Assembly (NCBI GenBank): GCA_041396585.1
Contig: JAWKYG010000004.1
Span: 62,001-126,000 of the forward strand
DNA length: 64,000 bases
From: JAUIAI01 sp041396585
GTDB lineage: Bacteria > Pseudomonadota > Gammaproteobacteria > Burkholderiales > Burkholderiaceae_E
Direction: 5' to 3'
A program made the position numbers and the translations under genes. The notes beneath the pieces were generated by a model that saw only the letters and a list, made by a program, of their open reading frames with translations, made no database searches and was not told the origin of the DNA. This document shows, one piece after another, positions 25,828 through 36,400 of the stretch (positions within the stretch are counted from its first letter, which is position 1; every line of letters begins with the position of its first letter).

Positions 25828-28158
25828 ATGACCCAGCTGCGTCAGCGATTCGCACGCCTGCTTCGTCGCCGCCCCCGGCGCGATGGCGCTCGTTTGTGCA
25901 TTGAACCCCTCGAGCCCAGGATCCTGTTCTCGGCCGAACTGGTGATGCTCACGACCGACGACCTCATGGCCGATCCCATCGCAACCCGCGCGCTCGCGAT
26001 CGATCCGCAAGCGCTCTCGCAGGCAACAGACACAGCCAACGACGACCCTCGCACCACGGAATTCGCCGCCAATGTCGAGCCCACCGCCAGCCCCGGCCGC
26101 GAACTGGTCATCATCGACTCGCGCGTGCCCCAGCCCGAGTCCCTGATCGAGACTCTCCAGAACGCACTTCCCGATCGCCACTTCGACATCCTGCTGGTAT
26201 CCGAAGCCGATTCCGGCCTTGGGCAGATTGCTGCCTTCGTCGAGGGTCACGAGCCGTGGGACGCCTGGCATCTGTTCTCTCATGCCAGCCCCGGTGCCCT
26301 GCAACTGGGCGCAGACTCGCTCTCGAACGACACGCTCGCGGAGCATTCGGCGCAGCTCTCGGCCTGGGCCAACAACCTCACCGAACATGCCGACATCCTG
26401 CTCTACGGATGCGATCTGGCGGCCACCGATCAGGGCCTGCAATTCATCGATCGCCTGGCCAGCCTGACCGGCGCCGATGTCGCCGCCAGTGATGACACCA
26501 CCGGTGCGGCCGCGCTCGGTGGCGACTTCAGTCTCGAGGTACATACCGGCAGAATTGAGGCAGCCGTGGCACTCGATGCCCAGGCACAGGCCAGTTTTGC
26601 CGGCACGCTGGCCGCATATGCCATCGTCGCGGACGACACCTTCAGCGGCAATGAAGACAGCGCCATTGCGGATAACGTCCTGACCAACGACCAGCCGCCC
26701 GATGGCTCTTCGCTTTCCACAGCGCTGACAAGCGATGTCGGCAATGGCAGCCTGATACTCAACCCGGACGGCACTTTCATCTACACGCCCGATACGAACT
26801 GGAATGGTACCGACAGCTTCGAGTACGTGGCGATCGATGCCGGTGCCGGGCCGGCGCACTACTGGGGGCTCGAGGGCGATGGCGTCGACGCGGTGGGTAC
26901 GGCGCATGGCACATTGATGAATGGCCCGACCACCGTGCCCGGATATGACAACGACACTCTCCGCTTCGATGGCGCCGATGACTATGTCTGGCTGCCGGAC
27001 GTGAATTACGCGAGTGAATTCACGATCGCGTTCCGCTTCAAGATCGACGACAACGTCGGATCCGGCATTCAGTATTTCTACTCTCACGGCGCGATCGCCG
27101 CGACCAATGTCGTTCATGTTTCATTCACCGAGGCCAGCTACCCGACCGTCGCCTATCGCAACAGCCTCATCACGACCTTTCTCGACAGCAATGACAGCGT
27201 CGCTGCTTCGGACCAGATCTACACCGATATCAGTTCCCTGATCGGTGACGGGCAGTGGCATTTCTACACGGCGACCGTCACCACGGGTGTCGGCACCCAG
27301 GTATACGTCGATGGCGTCCTACAGGGTTCCGACACCACGGGCACCGAAGGCATCAACCCGACGGGCGGCGCGATACTGGGTGGTCGCTCCGATCTGGACC
27401 CCACCCGCTTTCTGCGCACCGCCAATCGGATCGACAGCATCGAGATCTACGACAGCGCGCTCAGTGCCACCGAGATCGGCAATCTCTACGCGAACCCGCT
27501 ACAGGCGACTGCGACCTTGACGGTCTTTCCGGTCAACGATGCGCCCACCCTCACCGGCATCGAGGCGGGTGCGATTGCCGTCACCGAGAACGATCCCGCT
27601 GTCGCCATCACCCCCTCGCTGAACGTCGCAGACGTCGACTCGGCCAATCTCGCCTCGGCCACCGTGTCAGTCTCGGCCAACTACGTGAACGGCGAGGACA
27701 TTCTGGCCTTCACCGACACCGCCAACATCAGCGGCAGCTGGAACGCCGCCACCGGTGTCTTGACACTCGCAGGTTCGGACACTGTCGCCGCCTACCAGGC
27801 CGCCCTGCGCTCGGTCACCTATCAGAATCTCTCCGACGATCCGTCGCTTCTCACCCGCACGATCTCCTTCTCCGTCTACGACGGCGCGCTGAACGCCAAC
27901 CCCATCACACGCAACATCGCGATCACCGCGGTCAATGACGCCCCGGTCATCACCTCCGACGGCGCCGCACCCACCGCCTCTCTGTCCGGGCCCGAGAACA
28001 GCACCTCGGTCACCACCGTCTCCGCCTCCGATCCCGACTCCGGCTCGCTCACCTTCTCCATCTCCGGCGGCGATGACGCCCCCTGTTCTCTATCGACCCC
28101 GCCACCGGTGTCGTCACCTTCGTCTCGCCGCCCGACTTCGAAGCGCCCGCCGACCTGA
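25828..28158 (+). CDS. Giant surface protein P3, N-terminal segment
   Basis: ATG 25828 is chosen because it places LEPR at residues 28-31, exactly as in P2 and P4; an upstream TTG at 25762 is in frame but adds an unrelated leader. Residues 1-38 are the LEPR segment (LLRRRPRRDG ... LEPRILFSAEL). Residues about 91-240 are DUF4347 with His152 (FSHASPG) and Cys195 (LLYGCDLA). Then come a Big/cadherin-like domain (26620-26830), a LamG domain (26840-27510), one NDAP repeat (27530-27945) and the start of a cadherin-like domain. The natural frame ends near 28081, where a C run is shorter than in P4 (44310), so the residues after that are out of frame. P3 is the shortest member, about 1470 codons in all. 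Confidence 0.85.
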   Translation: MTQLRQRFARLLRRRPRRDGARLCIEPLEPRILFSAELVMLTTDDLMADPIATRALAIDPQALSQATDTANDDPRTTEFAANVEPTASPGRELVIIDSRVPQPESLIETLQNALPDRHFDILLVSEADSGLGQIAAFVEGHEPWDAWHLFSHASPGALQLGADSLSNDTLAEHSAQLSAWANNLTEHADILLYGCDLAATDQGLQFIDRLASLTGADVAASDDTTGAAALGGDFSLEVHTGRIEAAVALDAQAQASFAGTLAAYAIVADDTFSGNEDSAIADNVLTNDQPPDGSSLSTALTSDVGNGSLILNPDGTFIYTPDTNWNGTDSFEYVAIDAGAGPAHYWGLEGDGVDAVGTAHGTLMNGPTTVPGYDNDTLRFDGADDYVWLPDVNYASEFTIAFRFKIDDNVGSGIQYFYSHGAIAATNVVHVSFTEASYPTVAYRNSLITTFLDSNDSVAASDQIYTDISSLIGDGQWHFYTATVTTGVGTQVYVDGVLQGSDTTGTEGINPTGGAILGGRSDLDPTRFLRTANRIDSIEIYDSALSATEIGNLYANPLQATATLTVFPVNDAPTLTGIEAGAIAVTENDPAVAITPSLNVADVDSANLASATVSVSANYVNGEDILAFTDTANISGSWNAATGVLTLAGSDTVAAYQAALRSVTYQNLSDDPSLLTRTISFSVYDGALNANPITRNIAITAVNDAPVITSDGAAPTASLSGPENSTSVTTVSASDPDSGSLTFSISGGDDAPCSLSTPPPVSSPSSRRPTSKRPPT

Positions 28159-29690
28159 ACGCCGACAACATCTACCTGCTCACCGTCCAGGTCGATGATG
28201 GCTCCGGCGGCACCGACTCCCAGGACATCGACTTCTCCGTCACCAATGTCAACGAAGGGCCCGTCTCGCCAGTCTCTGATGCCGATGCCTCTCTCAACCA
28301 GATCACCGAGGGCTCTCCCAACGGCACTCCGGTGGGCATCACCGCCTTCTCCTCGAGCCCGACTTCTCCTCCGATGCGATCTCCTACAGCCTCGATGACA
28401 GCGCCGGCGGGCTTCAGATCGACCCCTCTCCGGTGTCGTCTCCGTGGCCAACGCCTCCTGATCGACTTCGAGGCCTCCGTCGCACCACAACATCACCGTG
28501 CGCGCCTCCTCGAGCGACGGCTCGGCCAGTACCGCCCTCTACACCATCGCCGTCATCGACATCAACGACACCGCCCCAGCATCGACCCCGCCTCCCTGCT
28601 CGTGCCGAGTTCAGCCCCCTGGGCGCCCCGTCGGCCTGCTCACCGCCATCGACCCCGATTCCCTCGGAACCCTGCAGAACTGGACCATCACCGGCGGCTC
28701 GGGCGCCGCCGTCTTCGCCATCGATCCCGCCACCGGCCTGATCACCGTCGCCGACCCCGCCGCGCTGGACATCCTCCTCAACCCCGCCTTCGACATCGAT
28801 GTCACCGTTTCCGACGGGCTCAACACCAGCGCGCCTCGTTCGATCATCATCACCGTCACCAATGTCGAAGAGCCCCCGGTGCTCGCGCCCCTGGCAGTCT
28901 CCGTACCCGAGAACTCCCCGCCGGCTCCCTCATCGCCACCATGAGCGCCTCCGACCCCGACACCGGCGATGTGCTCTCCTTCTCTATCATCGCCGCCTCC
29001 CACCCCGGCACCTTCGCCATCGATGCCGCCTCGGGCGCCGTCTCCGTGGTCGATGCCTCCGCCCTGGACTTCGAGACCAACCCCGCGCTCTCGCTGCAGA
29101 TCCTCGTGCGTGACGCCTCCGGCCTGATCGATGTCGCTGCGCTCACCATCTCCCTGGCCGATCTCAACGAGCCGCCCACCGCGCTCATGCTCGATAACAC
29201 CATCGCCCCCATGCTCGCCGGTCAGCTCATCGGCACCGTCTCCGCGCTGGACCCCGATGCCGGCGAGACGCTCACCTTCAGCCTGCTCGACGATGCCAAC
29301 GGCTCCTTCATCCTCGAGGCCACCGATGGCACGCTGCACATCAGCGCCAAGCCACCATCTCCTCCTCTGCCGCCCGTGCCATCACCATCGTCGTCACCCG
29401 ACTCCGCCGGCCATCAGCTCGCCCGCGAGTTCACCCTGCAGCTGATCGATGTCAGCACACCCTCGCGCCGCCCGCTCCAACGCCCGCACCGGAGCCAGCA
29501 CCCACGCCGAACCCCGTGCCAACCCCGCGCCAACCCCTGAGCCCGCGCCCACACCGCTTCTGGGCCCGCGCCGGCGCCCGTGACGGCACCAGCGCCAAAG
29601 CCCGTACCCGGCCTCGCCTCCGAGACGGCACCCCGTGCGGTGAACAATGATCCGGCGCCCGTGCCGATCATTGGCGGTACCAAGACGACC
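27787..29690 (+). repeat. Long direct repeat B, copy 1 (tail of P3)
   Basis: About 1.9 kb covering the end of an NDAP repeat, the cadherin-like domains and the Pro-rich linker. It is nearly identical to 44024-45930 in P4 but carries many indels in C runs. A further similar patch is at 29950-30180. Confidence 0.85.
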
Positions 29691-30252
29691 CTCATACCGT
29701 CCGGGCCTGTCGACACGCAGGACGAAGAATCCGAGCCCCAAGACCAGGACGCGGCCGACCGTCGACGTGGCTGCATCCGGGCGCACACGCAGCACGCGTC
29801 CGGAAGGGGTCACGGTCATCGATCCGACGCCCGCACCGGGCACCGGCACACAGTCCACGCCAACCGCACAGCTCCAACTCGAGCTCAATGCACTGGCACT
29901 GCTGAATGTCGACGGCGAGTTCCTGGGTGGTTCCTCGAGTGCCTGGCGATCCGCCGCGGCGAGGTGCGCTTCGAACTCGACCAGAGCAACGCCCAGCTGC
30001 GCGCCCTGGAAGAAGCGATCAAGCTGTTGGCGGACTTCAAGCAATCCGCTGCATACCACCGGCGCAATCATCGGTTCGGCCACGATCTGGTGGCTCGCCC
30101 GCACCGGCGGCCTGCTCAGCGCCCTCCTGCTGGGCGCGCCCACCTGGCGCACCATCGACCCGCTTCCGATCGTGTCCCGCGCGTCAACGGATACCGCCTC
30201 CGAGCCGGACGCCGAGCATCACGACAGCGAGAACCAGCTACCCCTTCTTTGA
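28083..30252 (+). pseudogene. P3 C-terminal half, frameshifted: cadherin-like domains, linker and tail module
   Basis: This half aligns with 44312-46504 in P4 and is nearly identical to 29690, but the frame changes many times: near 28355, 28410, 28430, 28457, 28487, 28575, 28606, 28628, 28918, 29350, 29397, 29467, 29524 and 29548. Almost all are a single C lost or gained in a C run. Long clean stretches remain, such as 28630-28918 and 28925-29345. The Pro-rich linker is at 29455-29640. The tail module is readable in pieces from about 29860: an AIRRGEVRF segment, then after another shift the WWLARTGG helix, WRTIDPLPI and the end DSENQLPLL at 30252. The intact P4 copy shows what the product should be. 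Confidence 0.75.
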
Positions 30253-30408
30253 ATGAGGGTCATACCTCTACCGCCGCACGGACGCGGGCTTCGACCGTTG
30301 ATGCGCATCTGCGCGAAAAAACCACAACCCGCCGCCCGCCGACGGACATCCGTTCACGCCGATCGGCCCGACGCCACACCCGACACCCGGATCGCGCCAA
30401 ATGGTCGC

Positions 30409-33400
30409 ATGACCTCATTGCGTCAGCGATCCGCACGCCTGTTCCGTCGCCGCCCACGGCCCGACGGCGAGCGTCTGCGCGTCGAATCGCTGGAGCCCAG
30501 GGTGCTGTTCTCGGCCGAGCTGGCCGCTCTGGCCCCGGATGACGCCCGGATCGATCCGGTCGAGACCCGCCTGATCGAGGCGAGCCAGGCAGACGCAATC
30601 GACCTGATGTCCAACGCCGACTCGAGACAGGCACAGACAGAAACGGCTGCCGCGCGCGACGCATCCGCCACCCCTCGAAGGCGCGAGCTGATCATCGTCG
30701 ACGCGCGCGTGCCGGATCCCGACTCCCTGATCGACAACGTCCGCAACGGATTTGCGGATCGGCAGTTCGACATCCTGCTCGTGTCCGATCAGGACGGCGG
30801 TCTCGATCAGATCGCCAGCTTTATCGCCAACCATGATCCGTGGAGCGCCTGGCATGTGTTCTCCCATGCCAGTTCCGGGGCGCTCCAGCTTGGCTCCGAC
30901 ACCCTTTCCAATGCAACGCTCGCGCAACATGCCGCCGGGTTGTCCGCCTGGGCCGACGCCCTGACCGAAGACGCCGACATTCTGCTGTATGGCTGCGACC
31001 TGGGCGCAGATGAGGATGGACTGGCATTCATCAACGCGCTTGGGGATCTCACCGGCGCAGATATCGCCGCCAGTGACGACCCAACCGGTGCCGCATGGCT
31101 GGGCGGTGACTTCGAACTCGAGATTCACCGGGGCACGATCGACACCCCCATCGCACTGGATGCCGCCGCGCAGAGCGGGTTCCAGGGCACCCTGGCCACG
31201 TTCATCGTCACGAACACCGGCGACAGCGGTGCCGGCAGCCTGCGCCAGGCCATTCTCGATGCCAATGCAAATGCGGGCGCGGATCTCATCTCCTTCAACA
31301 TCGCCGCGCCGCTGATCAGTGGTGCGCATACGATTCAACCGCTGAGCGCACTGCCGAGCATCACGGAAACGATCACCATCGACGGCCTCACGGAGCCGGA
31401 CGCGGCCGGTGCACCGGTGGTCGAGATCGACGGCTCACTGGCCGGCGCCACGGTGCGCGGCATCGATCTGGCCATCGGATCCGCCGGCTCCACGATCCGC
31501 GGGCTGGTCATCAACCGGTTCTCCGACCCCGGGATCTACGTCGGATCCGACAGCAATCAGATCCTCGGCAACTATCTCGGTACCGATGTCACCGGGCTGC
31601 TGGCACGCGGGGGCTACTCCGGCATCAGTATCGCGGGCAGCATGAACACCATCGGCGGCCCCGCGGCCGGCGACGGCAACGTCGTCGGCGGCACTGTCCA
31701 TCACGGCATCGGCCTGATCGCGTCGGTCTCGTTCAATACGATTCAGGGCAACCTGATCGGCGTCGGCGCCGATGGCACGACGGCGGTTGGCAATAACCGG
31801 ATCGGCGTCGACGTCTACCTGGGTTCGGACAACCTCATCGGCGGCGTCAATCCTGGCGAGGGCAACCTGATCGCGCACAATGCCGATGCCGGGGTGGCGA
31901 TTACCCAGTTGAGCGCGCAGCGCAATGCCGTGCTCGGCAACCAGATCTGGGACAACGCCGCCATCGGCATCGATCTGAACTTCAATGGGCTGACCCCGAA
32001 CGATGTCGATGATGTCGACACGGGCCCGAACAACCGCCTGAACTTTCCAGTCCTGACTTCGGTGACCCAGAACGGGGCGAATCTGGAACTCAGCTTCGCG
32101 GTTGATCTGCCGGCTGGTACCTATCGGATCGAACTCTTCGAAAACCCGTCCGGAGTCGACCCCGGGCAGTACGGCGAAGGCCAGATCCTGCTTGGTGCCA
32201 CGAGCATCACGACCACCGGTGCGGCCGGCTACGAGACATTCGCGCGCACACTGACGAGTGTTGCTCCGGGCGTCATTCGGGGCATCACCGCCACCGCCAC
32301 CCAGGACCTGGGCGGTGGCGTGTATGGCGCAACATCGGAGTTCGGCCCGGCCTACGCCGGCGCGGGTACCGTGATCGTCACAACGACCGCGGACACCAGC
32401 GACGGAGATACGTCCAGCATCACGGCGCTGCTCGGCAATCCCGGTGCGGACAAGAAGATCTCACTGCGCGAAGCGATCACCGCCACCAACAACACGGCCA
32501 ATGGCGCGAGCAATGACCGGATCGAATTCGCCATTGCGGGAGCGGGAGAACACATCATTGCGCTGTCGTCAGCGCTTCCCCAGATACAGGGCGGCGTCAC
32601 CATCGACGGGACCACGCAATCGGGCTGGGTGGCCGCAAGCTATCTGCCGATCATCGTCGATGGCAATGACGCCGCCGGCGGACTGGAGTTCTCATCAAGC
32701 GCCGACGGATCGTCGGTTCGCGGCCTGATCGTTCGGGATTTCAATGCCGACGCCATCGACCTGCTGGCCGGCGCGGACAACATCAGTGTGCAAGGAAACT
32801 GGGTCGGTGCCTTCAACAGTGACGGCACCTGGGCAGGGGCCGGTGAGGCCAACATCTTCAGCGCAATTCGCACCCAGGCTAACAACACGACGATCGGGGG
32901 ATCAACCGCGGCCACCCGCAATGTGCTCACCGATGCCGCATTCGGCGTGCTGATGCGTGGGACCCATTCCGGAACCACGATTGCTGGCAACTATTTCGGC
33001 ACCGACATCGCCGGATCGACCCTGCAAGGGAGCATGGATTACGGCGTCTACGCCATGGAGGCCGCCTCGAATGTCACGATCGGGGGGGCCACGGTCGCCG
33101 ACCGCAATACGATCGCCGGTGCCGCCATCAATGCGATTGCACTGGTCAATGAAAACAACGACAACATCACAATTCGCAACAACACGATTGGCGCATCGGC
33201 GGATCGGGCCACGCTGCTGGACAGCCGCTCGGGAAACGGCAGCGGGATATTCGTCAACGGCGGCGGCGACAACATCTCCATCATCGACAATCTGGTCGCG
33301 GCCAGCCGCTATGCAGGAATCGAGATCGACGGCAGCACCAGTGGCGCGCTGATCCAGGGCAACATCATCGGCACGGATCCCACTTTCAGCTATGACTGGG

Positions 33401-36400
33401 GCCATGGCGAGAACGGGATACTGGTCGAATTCGCCACCAATGTGACCATTGGCGGCACCAGCGCGGGCCAGGGCAATGTCATCGCCTACAACGGGCGCCT
33501 GGGCGCAATACCCTCTGGTGGCATCGGTATTCAGGACACCGCGAGCGCCGTAACCGTGCGCGGCAACAGCATCTTTGGCAACTACGGCATCGGAATCGAC
33601 CTCGGCGCAACCGCAGATGACGGTGCCGATGCCAATGACGCCGGTGACGCCGACACCGGCGGCAATGCCAAGCAGAACTGGGCGGTGCTCGGAGCGATCA
33701 CGATCACCGACACCGGCGTGATGGCCTATGACCTGGACACCACGACCCTGACGGCCGGCAGCTATACGATCGATTTCTATGCCAATGCGGATCCGGGAGC
33801 GACGCAACCTCAGGGGAGAACCTATCTTGGCTCCCTGACCGGCGTGACTGACGGGCAGGCGTCCGTGACCGGCACGCTGACAGGCATCGGCCTCGCCCCG
33901 GGAGAGACCGTCACCCTGGTGACCACGGATGCAGCCGGCAACTCGTCCGAGTTCTCGAACGGCGTCGTCGCAGCCGATGGCGATGCCGGCGGCACCACGC
34001 CCAGTGCGCTACAGATCGTTCAGTCGGCCGATGGTGGCCTGAGTCTGAACGAAGCCGGCGGCAACGATGCCTATCTGCGCGTTCTCGACGGTGGCACGCT
34101 GCTCGGCGGTTTGGCCGCACTCACCTTCGAGACACGATTCCGAAGCTCGGCCAGCGGATCGACTGACAGTCTGATCTCTTACAACAGTGCCGATGGCCTC
34201 GACCGCCTGCGCGCGAACCTGCTGGGCGACGGCACGATGAGCATCCGCGTGCAGAGCGGGCCGGTCTGGACGGCAAGCGCGATCGACTATGACGCCGCAC
34301 TGCGCGATGGCGGGATCCATACCTTCAGCCTCACCTGGAACAACGCCGGGATCACCACGATCTATATCGATGGCCAGGTGATCGAATCCAATGCGGGCAT
34401 GGGCGTGGGCGCCACGATAACCGGCGGCGGCACGCTGCTGATCGGCCAGGAGCAGGACGCCCTCGAGGCCGCGTTCGTGCCCAGCCAGGCGCTGAATGCG
34501 ACCTTGTACGACGTGCGCTTGTTCAACACGGTACGCACCGCGGATCAGATCGCCTCGAGCTACGGAACCACGCTCCCCTACGATGAAGCCGGGCTTATCG
34601 CCAACTGGCGCTTCGACAACTTCTCCACCGATGGCTTGGTGACTGACAGTGTCGCGGGCAACAATCTGGAGCTTCGCCATGTGCATGAGAGTGGGTTCAG
34701 CGCGAGCACGCCCGCGCTGACGCTGCAGTCGGACGAAAACGCCATAGCCGGTACAGTGGTGGGTACTGTGGAGGCAGTTGATGCGGAGCGCGAGGCACTG
34801 ATCACGTCGCTTCTGGCGGCAGACCCGACCCTGGTGTACTCGGCCGAGACCGGCAAGTTCTACCGCCCGACGATCACTACCTTGAACTGGACCGGTGCCG
34901 AAATCAATGCCATGGCGCAGACGCTGAATGGCGTCGCCGGGCAACTGGCGACCATCCGATCCGCGGCGGAGAACGACATCCTGGCGCGAATGGCCGACCC
35001 ATTGAACCGGGAACTCTGGCTTGGCGGCACGGACAAGACCATCGAGGGTCAGTGGCGATGGCGCGAAGCGGGCGTGGACGCCGATCTTTTCTGGCTCGGC
35101 GGAGCCGACGGTTATGCCCCTGCCAGCGCCTTCTCGATCTGGGACAACGCAAAGCCCGACAACGTAGGCGGCACCCAGGACTACCTGGAGATTCGGTCGT
35201 GGCTGGCATGGGATGACGACCATAACTCGGGCGGCCTGCCAACCGGCTACCTGGTCGAATGGGATGCCGACGCAGTACTCGACGCCACCCAGGCGCTCAC
35301 CTACTCCATCACCTCGCAGACCATCGACGGCGCCTTCGTCATCGATGCATCGAGCGGCAGTATCCGGGTCGCCGATGGCCGGCTGCTCGACTTCGAGACC
35401 AGTCCCACCCATACCCTGCAGGTGAGCACCACCGATGCGGACGGCAACACTGTCACGCTCCCGGTGCAGATCTCGCTGATCGATCGGATCGAATCGACGG
35501 TCACGATTGCCGCAGCCGGTTCGGGCATCGAATTGAACCTGGACGGGGGCAATGATGCCTACCTGGTGGACTCGACCAGTGGCGCGCCATACTGGAACGG
35601 ATTCGAATCCATATCCATGGAGTTCACGGTTTCCGCGCTGCAGACCCCGGACTCGATGGCCACGCTGTACTCGAAGCGCGCGGCCGCGTCTTATTCCTAT
35701 TTCGGCATTCTGGCCGACGGCCGCCTCGAATGGAGCGGTTACAACAGTTCGGAGGCATACACCGGGCTGTTCGATGGCGGCCTGCACGGCCTGGCATTCA
35801 CCTGGCATGCGCCGGCAGGTGAACTGCGCTTCTTCGTCGATGGTGAGTTGGTCGAGACGCTCTCGACGGCCACACAGGCGCAGACCAACGGCGGTGGCGT
35901 GTTCGTGATCGGACACGATCAGGACAGCGTCGGCGGTGGCTTCGATCCGGCCCAGGCATTCTCCGGAGTCATCCATGATGTCCGCATCTGGGATCACGCA
36001 CGTACCGAAGACGAGATCGGCATCGACTGGCGCCACAAGTACGACCCTGCCTCCCTGCCGGCCGGCCTGGTGGCGAACTGGCAGATGGACGGCTTCAACG
36101 GCTCGAATCAGGTGGTCGAGCAAGTGTCGGCGAACAACCTGAGCATCGGCCATGCGGCCGGTGGCGGATTCATCGCCAGCTCGCCGGTGCCCGACCTGCA
36201 CATCGCGGAGAACAGCCCACCGGGCAGCGGCATCGGCCATCTGCTGCCGGTCAGCAACGCCGTGGCCGATGACATCGTCGACGACGGCGTCTTCCTGGAT
36301 GCCCCAAAGCCCACGCCAATCGGAACCTACAACGCCGGCCAGACCTTCGGCAGCTGGACGGTCGACACGGGATCGGTCCAGCTCACCGAAGGCGTCTTCG

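Noticed and set aside
30253..30408. ATG right after the P3 stop as the P4 start
   Set aside because: The extra 52 residues are not shared with P2 or P3; ATG 30409 matches the family N-terminus.
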